Assembly (NCBI GenBank): GCA_913040765.1
Contig: CAJWIA010000072.1
Location: 1 to 7,119, forward strand
Direction of reading: 5' to 3'
Length of the DNA: 7,119 bases
Origin: an uncultured Anaerolineales bacterium
Lineage (GTDB): Bacteria; Chloroflexota; Anaerolineae; Anaerolineales; UBA11657
A program made the position numbers and the translations under genes. Below are positions 1-5,084 of the stretch, piece by piece. The number at the start of each line of letters is the position of its first letter. Positions within the stretch are counted from its first letter, which is position 1. The notes beneath the pieces are model-generated. The model was not told where the DNA came from. It searched no databases and saw only the letters and a list, made by a program, of their open reading frames with translations.

Positions 1-342
1 AACGTTCAAGGACCGTATACCACCACCTACCGGTGTCGTCAGGGGACCTTTGATGCCAACCAAAAACTCACGGAAAGCATGTACAGTGTCTTCAGGTAGC
101 CACACATCAAATCTATCAAATGCCTTCTGACCCGCAAACACTTCCATCCATGATATCTTTCGTTGATCACCATACGCTATTGTCACAGCAGAATCCAGTA
201 TCCGGCGAGATGCTCTCCAGATGTCAGGTCCTATACCATCTCCTTCCACAAACGGCACAATAGGATTGCTAGGGACAATTAATTCTCCATCCAGCATCAC
301 AATTTTGTTTCCTGCGGGAACTTCAGTAGTCGAGTAATTCAC
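1..342 (-). CDS. icd: NADP-dependent isocitrate dehydrogenase, N-terminal part (cut by window edge)
   Basis: This enzyme converts isocitrate and NADP+ to 2-oxoglutarate, CO2 and NADPH in the TCA cycle, in the cytoplasm. The 114 visible residues line up with the start of E. coli Icd (recalled, not searched) almost without gaps: VEGDGIG near residues 32-38, RKISWMEVF near 61-69, DVWLP near 79-83, and the substrate/cofactor stretch [17 protein letters not shown] at 98-114. Only two residues seem missing relative to E. coli, between residues 71 and 79. Ser111 matches E. coli Ser113, the isocitrate-contacting serine that AceK phosphorylates there; whether this organism has AceK is unknown. The GTG start at 340-342 is preceded directly by an in-frame TGA, so no upstream extension is possible, and it gives the same N-terminal length as E. 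coli Icd. An AGGAG site sits 7 bases upstream. A second in-frame GTG-ATG pair lies 14 codons in. The C-terminal three quarters lies beyond position 1. Confidence 0.95.
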   Translation of the reverse strand, partial: MNYSTTEVPAGNKIVMLDGELIVPSNPIVPFVEGDGIGPDIWRASRRILDSAVTIAYGDQRKISWMEVFAGQKAFDRFDVWLPEDTVHAFREFLVGIKGPLTTPVGGGIRSLNV

Positions 343-349
343 TCAGATA

Positions 350-354
350 CTCCT
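350..354 (-). promoter_or_regulatory. Ribosome binding site of icd
   Basis: The minus strand reads AGGAG here, 7 bases before the GTG at 342. It supports GTG as the true start over the later GTG/ATG codons, which have no such site in front of them. Confidence 0.8.
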
Positions 355-398
355 GTATATTTTCTAATTCTTCCAGTAATTTATTGCTGCTATCACAT

Positions 399-1085
399 TC
401 ACTCTAGCTTACGTTCAATGATTTCTTTATAAATTTCGAACGGCATAGATCCCTCAACCTTTTCTCCATTAATGAAAACAGTGGGGGTTGCATTCACACC
501 CATCTCGGCAGCAAGTGCTGCATCTTGCTGAACAACTATACTGGATTTACCTTCATCAAGACAGCTGCGAAAATCTCCACCATCAAGATCTATATCCTCT
601 GCAAATGCAATCAGTCTGCGCTCTGAATATTGATCACGAGCTCCAGTCTGATTAGCATATAGAATGTCATGATAAGGCCAAAACGCACCCTGCTGATTAG
701 CGCATTCAGCTGCCTCAGCCGCAAATCTTCCTACAGACTGATCAAAAGTTGCATAATGATATTCATAACGCACAAGTCCAGATTCAACAAAATTACTCTC
801 AATCTGAGAAGCAGCATCTCTAGCAAGTGTACGACAATGCGGACAAGGAAAATTGGAAAAACTTTGTACCAAAACCGGGGCATCTACAGAACCCAAGGCT
901 TTCCCATCTGCGTATGCAGGCACCTCTTTATCCACAGACACTATCTCAACAGCATCTTGATTGCTCTGCCGAATTATTAATATGACCACAATTAACACAA
1001 CAGCGATAATCGCTCCAATAGAAATGAAACGCTGCCTACGTTTTTTATTCTGCTGTTCAACCCGCGTCTGTGCACGTTTACTCAT
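399..1085 (-). CDS. Membrane-anchored DsbA-family thiol:disulfide oxidoreductase
   Basis: The 228-residue protein has a basic cytoplasmic N-terminus (residues 1-20, many Arg/Lys), one membrane segment at about 21-38 that would act as an uncleaved anchor, and an extracytoplasmic thioredoxin-fold domain of the DsbA/BdbD (Thioredoxin_4) type. The active-site CPHC lies at residues 81-84 in the context SNFPCPHC, and the cis-proline loop is ATPT at 199-202 followed by VFINGEKVEG. The inserted helical region (about 110-190) carries GAFWPYHDILY, typical of the family. Two further cysteines, C128 (AAECANQ) and C175 (FRSCLDEG), are a recurring pair in this family and may form a structural disulfide. 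CPHC is the E. coli DsbA motif, so an oxidase role in making disulfides in exported proteins is most likely; an isomerase or reductase role is not excluded. No DsbB/VKOR partner is in view. The ATG at 1085 has GAGG 7 bases upstream. Stop at 399-401 is 56 bases from icd, so the two may be cotranscribed. Confidence 0.9.
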   Translation of the reverse strand: MSKRAQTRVEQQNKKRRQRFISIGAIIAVVLIVVILIIRQSNQDAVEIVSVDKEVPAYADGKALGSVDAPVLVQSFSNFPCPHCRTLARDAASQIESNFVESGLVRYEYHYATFDQSVGRFAAEAAECANQQGAFWPYHDILYANQTGARDQYSERRLIAFAEDIDLDGGDFRSCLDEGKSSIVVQQDAALAAEMGVNATPTVFINGEKVEGSMPFEIYKEIIERKLE

Positions 1086-1092
1086 ACAAAAA

Positions 1093-1096
1093 CCTC
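1093..1096 (-). promoter_or_regulatory. Ribosome binding site of the DsbA-like gene
   Basis: GAGG on the minus strand, 7 bases before the ATG at 1085. It fixes the start ahead of the Lys/Arg-rich N-terminus and membrane anchor. Confidence 0.65.
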
Positions 1097-1113
1097 ACAA
1101 TTGCTAAGCCGGC

Positions 1114-1141
1114 ATTATAAACCATGAATGGATTTGCACAA
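1114..1141 (-). promoter_or_regulatory. Candidate sigma-70-type promoter for the DsbA-like gene and icd
   Basis: In the 98-base gap between the GT39-like gene and the DsbA-like gene, the minus strand holds a perfect TATAAT (1114-1119) and, 16 bases upstream, TTGTGC (1136-1141), which matches only the TTG half of TTGACA. A start site about 7 bases downstream of the -10 box would leave a leader of about 20 bases containing the GAGG site. No operator-like palindrome and no clear hairpin-plus-T-run terminator is visible in the same gap, so read-through from the glycosyltransferase genes is possible. The call rests on the -10 box, position and spacing; such matches occur by chance in AT-rich DNA. 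Confidence 0.5.
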
Positions 1142-1183
1142 GGGTGATTTTCATGTTACTACAAAGTAAACTATCTTATTGAG

Positions 1184-2743
1184 TTACCAGGAAATGATTT
1201 GATACATAGGTTCGGCAGTGTGATTAAGTGAGTCAAATAACCAAGGACCAGTTTCAAAATGAATTGTTCGTCCTTTAGGAATATTTGATGTCCAGTAATT
1301 AGAATTTTGCGGATGAACAAACAATACTCCACCACTGTGGGGTAATTTTGTAGATGAAGACAACAAATGAAATCCTGGTATCTCGCCTGGTTGGCCTGGC
1401 ACAAGAAATTCAGCATAACGATTTCTATCCCATATCTCGGGCTCAACCCATACATTTGCACGAACACCATTTGATTCAATCTGTAAATTACTCCCGGTCC
1501 AACCAACCGACAATCGGCGATTAATCTGTAATGCCAATGATGTCTCGTCACCCTGATAAGCTCTAAACACATATGGCTCATTCAAGAAATCACTAATAAT
1601 AAAATCGCGCACAGAAAATATTATCGATATTCCGAGCAAACCTGATACTAGTACCATACCTGCAAACCGGTCGGAAATCCGTCTGATCCAATTGTACATA
1701 CTTTTCAGGCCAAGTGCTGGAACTATGAAAAGCACCGGTAATATCCCTACGGAACGCAAGAAATGTGGAGCACTCTTTGACATAAAAGTGGGCAACAAAA
1801 AAACACATATCCAAGCCAACATTAGAACACCTCGAGACCGGTAACGCTCAGAAAGACTTCTAGTAAAACCCCACAACACAGGTATAGCCATAGCAAAGTC
1901 AAAGATTGGGCGACCTGGAATGTTGTGCAGGGGATTAGCGTCCCCTCGCATGAAAAACATCCTTATTACTAAAACTGCTTGTATAAATATTGTCCTGAGT
2001 AGATCATAAAATCCTTGTCCCTCATAAAACACCGATAAACTGCGCGGACGTGAAAATGACTGCGCCAATAAATCGCTCCTATAAACCAATATGGGTAGAG
2101 CAACCACTACAGTAATGGATATCATGACAAGCATACCTCGCCAGTTGACAACAATTTCATTGCGGTACCACAGTACCATACCAACTACAATGAAAATAAT
2201 GGCAGGTATCACAAACAAATTGACTGTATATGTGTAATGAGAAACGCCAAAACACAAACCTGCTATGATCCAAATTGATGGGTTGCGTCTACCTGATGCA
2301 CGCACAGCAAAATAGAGTGCAGCAGCAATCATCACAGCAAACACCACCGATCGTGTTCCATAACGTCCCAAATACATTGGCCAGACCGTGCAAGCACATA
2401 GTATTGCAGTTAACAATCCGACCTTTCGATCAAATAGTTCCTTAGCCAGCAGCCCAACAAATCCCACTAGTGTCAAACTACATATCACATATGGAAGACG
2501 TAATGCTCCAGGAGTATTACCAAATATTGATAGTGAAATAGCTGTCAAATAGAAATGTAGAGGTTCCCTACTATCGTCTAGAACTAATAATGCCGGATGT
2601 TCTCCATTCAATATCTGAGATGATACCAAACCATTGAGAGCTTCATCATAATTAAGCCCTAATGGGGCACTATTAATTTGCCACAATCTTAAACAAGCAG
2701 CTAAAAGTATGATGCCTGTAGATATAAATATACGTTGGAGCAT
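1184..2743 (-). CDS. GT39/PMT-like (GT-C fold) integral membrane glycosyltransferase
   Basis: The 519-residue protein resembles PMT/ArnT-type transferases, which move a sugar from a polyprenyl-phosphate donor to an acceptor on the outer face of the cytoplasmic membrane. Residues 4-20 form a first membrane helix, followed by an outer loop with the acidic pair D33-E34 (LNYDEALNG), the usual position of the catalytic Asp of this superfamily. The next loop has DDSREPLHFYL (about 56-66), a family-typical stretch, then about ten more hydrophobic segments up to about residue 376, with GRYGTRS in a loop near 126-132, GDANPLHNIPGRPIFDF near 266-282 and SAPHFLRSVGILPVLFIVPALGL near 323-345. The last 140 or so residues are hydrophilic and probably extracytoplasmic. 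The acceptor and sugar cannot be read from sequence. The ATG at 2743 is the first possible start after an in-frame stop, but has no visible Shine-Dalgarno site. It lies 47 bases after the GT4 gene and is probably the last gene of that operon. Confidence 0.85.
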   Translation of the reverse strand: MLQRIFISTGIILLAACLRLWQINSAPLGLNYDEALNGLVSSQILNGEHPALLVLDDSREPLHFYLTAISLSIFGNTPGALRLPYVICSLTLVGFVGLLAKELFDRKVGLLTAILCACTVWPMYLGRYGTRSVVFAVMIAAALYFAVRASGRRNPSIWIIAGLCFGVSHYTYTVNLFVIPAIIFIVVGMVLWYRNEIVVNWRGMLVMISITVVVALPILVYRSDLLAQSFSRPRSLSVFYEGQGFYDLLRTIFIQAVLVIRMFFMRGDANPLHNIPGRPIFDFAMAIPVLWGFTRSLSERYRSRGVLMLAWICVFLLPTFMSKSAPHFLRSVGILPVLFIVPALGLKSMYNWIRRISDRFAGMVLVSGLLGISIIFSVRDFIISDFLNEPYVFRAYQGDETSLALQINRRLSVGWTGSNLQIESNGVRANVWVEPEIWDRNRYAEFLVPGQPGEIPGFHLLSSSTKLPHSGGVLFVHPQNSNYWTSNIPKGRTIHFETGPWLFDSLNHTAEPMYQIISW

Positions 2744-2790
2744 AATACAATCATAACTATTACAACAATATGTGACAATCCGCCAAGTAG

Positions 2791-3999
2791 TTATTCATTA
2801 GACATGCTGATTACACTTTTAACAAAGTCAAGTATGCGCTTCGATCGCCTAGACCAAGTGTATTTACTAACTAATACAGTAGCATTATCTACTAATCGCG
2901 ATGACAAATGTAAGTCGGATCGCAATCTCTGAATTGCTATCGCCAGTGAGCTAGGGTTATCGGGTTGTACAAGCAAAGCTGTCTCATCATGTTCAATGAT
3001 CTCTCGCAAGGATGGTAGATTTGAGGCAATGATTGGTCGCTGAGCAGCCATATATTCGAACAATTTAATTGGAGACGTATAAAATCTAGATATGTCCGAA
3101 TCTCCACTATTAGGGATAACTAACACATCAGCAGCAGCCATATAGGTGGATATATGTTCATAAGGCACATATCCCGCCAAATGGATATTGGTAAGTTCCG
3201 ATTGTTTAGCAAGCTTTTCTATACGTGGCAACTCCTCAGGTGTACCACCAACTAACCAAATCTGCTCATTGTCACTCAACTGTGAAGCTGCTTCAACCAA
3301 AGTATCTACACCCTTCCAATGATACATATGCCCTACATACATAATGACAAACATACTTTCATCGATACTTAAATGATGACGTGCTGCGGATTTGCTTAAA
3401 ACACCGAAGTCTTGAAGATCAACTGCATCAGGAACAACTGATATTCTCTTTTCAGAGATGCCTAACTCCAGATATCTAGTTGCAAGAATATTAGTCAGAA
3501 CAACAATACCATCCAGCTTGTTAACTAACCATCTGCTAAGCGCTAATCCTAATCTACTGCTGGGATACTTGTGCGCTTCATAAATTACCGTGCTAGTATT
3601 TTCCTTTCTTAAAATAACTAATAGAGCTGCTGTCAAGCTATCACGCGTGTAATACACATCTGCGGTGCTAGTTAATAACAATGGGAGTAACGCAATATGA
3701 TAGGTTATGGTCTGAATCGCAAATACAACTTTGTAAGCTAAAGATTTTCCAAATGGCAGGCTAGGCACAATACTGAAAAGATCAAGTGAATATACCAACC
3801 TTCGTTCAACATCGCGCGGCAATTTATAATATTTTTGCAGATCAACAACTGATTGTAACCAAGGTCTATTTACCCTTCTGGGATGTACAATTTGTATGTC
3901 AACATCAGCAGCCAATGCAGCACAGGTTTTCATGATCTGTATGGCATGTGCTTTTTCACCTGGTAAACGAGAATTAGTAAGATAAATAAATTTCATCAT
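2791..3999 (-). CDS. Family 4 (GT-B) glycosyltransferase, first type (PGEKAH group)
   Basis: This 402-residue soluble protein has the two-Rossmann-domain layout of GT4 retaining glycosyltransferases, which use nucleotide-sugar donors. The N-terminal acceptor domain opens with KFIYLTNSRLPGEKAHAIQIMK (about 3-24), then YYTRD (116-120) and YEAH (140-143). The linker has VVPDAVDLQDF (188-198). The C-terminal donor domain shows YVGHMYHWKGVDTLVEA (221-237), WLVGG (248-252), GYVPYEHISTYMAAADVLVIP (276-296) and the donor-binding SPIKLFEYMAAQRPIIAS (309-326), where E315 is the second Glu of the EX7E pattern; the first position is Tyr307, as in many members with this SPxKxFEYMA form. Length is normal for GT4. 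The start is ambiguous between two adjacent ATGs (3999 and 3996). It overlaps the upstream GT4 gene by ATGA, which points to translational coupling. Likely role: a sugar-addition step in building a cell-surface glycan or glycolipid. Exact donor and acceptor unknown. Confidence 0.9.
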   Translation of the reverse strand: MMKFIYLTNSRLPGEKAHAIQIMKTCAALAADVDIQIVHPRRVNRPWLQSVVDLQKYYKLPRDVERRLVYSLDLFSIVPSLPFGKSLAYKVVFAIQTITYHIALLPLLLTSTADVYYTRDSLTAALLVILRKENTSTVIYEAHKYPSSRLGLALSRWLVNKLDGIVVLTNILATRYLELGISEKRISVVPDAVDLQDFGVLSKSAARHHLSIDESMFVIMYVGHMYHWKGVDTLVEAASQLSDNEQIWLVGGTPEELPRIEKLAKQSELTNIHLAGYVPYEHISTYMAAADVLVIPNSGDSDISRFYTSPIKLFEYMAAQRPIIASNLPSLREIIEHDETALLVQPDNPSSLAIAIQRLRSDLHLSSRLVDNATVLVSKYTWSRRSKRILDFVKSVISMSNE

Positions 4000-5075
4000 T
4001 GGCTTCCTATCATTGCATGCAAACTATCAACCAAATCCTTGCCTACTTTAGTCGGAGTCAATCTGTCAATCACACGCAAACAACCTGATTCAGCCAATTG
4101 AGTCATCAACTTCTTATCTTTAGATAGCAAAACCAATGCCTCAGCAAGCGTACGATCATCTGCTAATGGAACTAACCACAAATGTTCCATATGCTTAAAA
4201 TTTTCACGAATGCTCATCGTGTTCCCAGTCACTACAGGCTTTTGCATAGCAAGACCTTCAAGTATTTTATTGGCCATTGCTTTCCGAGCCTGAGATGTAT
4301 CACCAAACACCCCGAGAACGATATCCGAGTTAGCAATGCAATCAGATAATTGTTCAAAAGGAACTTTCGATAAGAATTCTATGTTTTCAACACCTAATTT
4401 GTCAGCTAATTGCATAGCATGAGACTTCCCCTCACCATCACCAATGAGCCTAAAAGTAAGGCCTGGATATCGGCTTAAGTTTGCAGCTGCTTTGATTATT
4501 GTCTCAACCCCATGATTAGGTATATAAGATCCGTGGTACATAATGACAAATCTATCTGTGTTAGTTTCCGATTTTGGTTTAGGAAAAAATAAATTGTCGT
4601 CAACACCCAACGGGGTTACTTGTACCTTCTTCGGAGAAATCTTAAACTCGTTGACTAAATACTCTTTGTAAGCCATCGTACCTGTTAATATTTTTTTTGA
4701 TAACATACCTGCAATCTTGTCTACAAAATACAACTTCCTTGCCATAAAACTGTTGATTGAATATCTGCCGCGTTCTAGCACACTAGCTTCATATAGACCA
4801 ATGACCATATCAAAAATCACAGGCCTACCTGTTATTTGACCTAACAACCAAGCCAAGGGTACCACTGTCTGACAAAATTCTGCCACCACAATCAAATCAC
4901 ACTCACGCCAAACTTTTCTGTATTGTTTTATTAAAGGTAAGACTTTCTTATATGTTGGCCAAGATTGAGGAACATTACAGTATGTTATTTGACAACCATT
5001 TAACTCTAAAGCACGACGTATGAAATTATTGCGAGTGTACGAGAGATCAAATGCACCAAAGTAGCATATCCTCAT
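3996..5075 (-). CDS. Family 4 (GT-B) glycosyltransferase, second type (HGSYxPNHG group)
   Basis: A 359-residue GT-B-fold enzyme, probably cytoplasmic or loosely membrane bound. The N-terminal domain begins MRICYFGAFDLSYTRNNFIRRAL, a form common in GT4 enzymes that start with a short beta strand and an R-N-x-F helix. GRPVIFDMVIGLYEA (83-97) lies in the acceptor domain. VTPLGVDDNLF (153-163) leads to the donor domain, with IMYHGSYIPNHGVETIIKAA (178-197), RLIGDGEG (209-216), SDIVLGVFGDTSQARKAMANKILEGLAMQKPVVTG (250-284, conserved Glu273). The first Glu of the classical EX7E is absent (Lys265). The LGVFGDT...NKILEGLAM pattern recalls a recognised GT4 subset found in surface-glycan clusters. The ATG at 5075 lies 9 bases after the stop of the large membrane protein and has no clear Shine-Dalgarno site, so its translation may depend on the upstream gene. 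Its sequence differs clearly from the neighbouring GT4, so the two probably catalyse different steps rather than being a recent duplication. Confidence 0.9.
   Translation of the reverse strand: MRICYFGAFDLSYTRNNFIRRALELNGCQITYCNVPQSWPTYKKVLPLIKQYRKVWRECDLIVVAEFCQTVVPLAWLLGQITGRPVIFDMVIGLYEASVLERGRYSINSFMARKLYFVDKIAGMLSKKILTGTMAYKEYLVNEFKISPKKVQVTPLGVDDNLFFPKPKSETNTDRFVIMYHGSYIPNHGVETIIKAAANLSRYPGLTFRLIGDGEGKSHAMQLADKLGVENIEFLSKVPFEQLSDCIANSDIVLGVFGDTSQARKAMANKILEGLAMQKPVVTGNTMSIRENFKHMEHLWLVPLADDRTLAEALVLLSKDKKLMTQLAESGCLRVIDRLTPTKVGKDLVDSLHAMIGSQ
4003..4008 (-). promoter_or_regulatory. Ribosome binding site inside the end of the upstream GT4 gene
   Basis: The minus strand reads AGGAAG within the last codons (I-G-S-Q-stop) of the upstream GT4 gene. 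It lies 3 bases before the ATG at 3999 and 6 bases before the ATG at 3996 (5 and 8 if AGGA is the core), so it favours neither decisively but fits the second ATG slightly better, giving a protein beginning MKFIYLTN. Confidence 0.55.
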
Positions 5076-5084
5076 GATATAGAT

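Noticed and set aside
343..430. Possible promoter for icd alone (TTGAAC, 17 bases, TGATAG; also TATACA near the ribosome site)
   Set aside because: The -10 candidate matches TATAAT at only two positions, and TATACA has no -35 partner at proper spacing.
669..980. Plus-strand open frame of 103 codons opposite the DsbA-like gene
   Set aside because: Antisense to a well supported thioredoxin-fold gene, composition unlike a real protein, no ribosome site noted.
1140..1183. Hairpin terminator after the GT39-like gene (GTTTAC...GTAGTAAC)
   Set aside because: Only about three clean base pairs with mismatches, AT-rich, and no T run following; too weak to call.
1171..1581. 136-residue minus-strand open frame inside the GT39-like gene
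   Set aside because: It lies in another frame of a gene with strong family features and has no domain pattern; treated as a shadow.
2735..2932. Plus-strand open frame of 65 codons across the GT4/GT39 junction
   Set aside because: Antisense to the C-terminus of the GT4 gene, no recognisable motif; chance frame.
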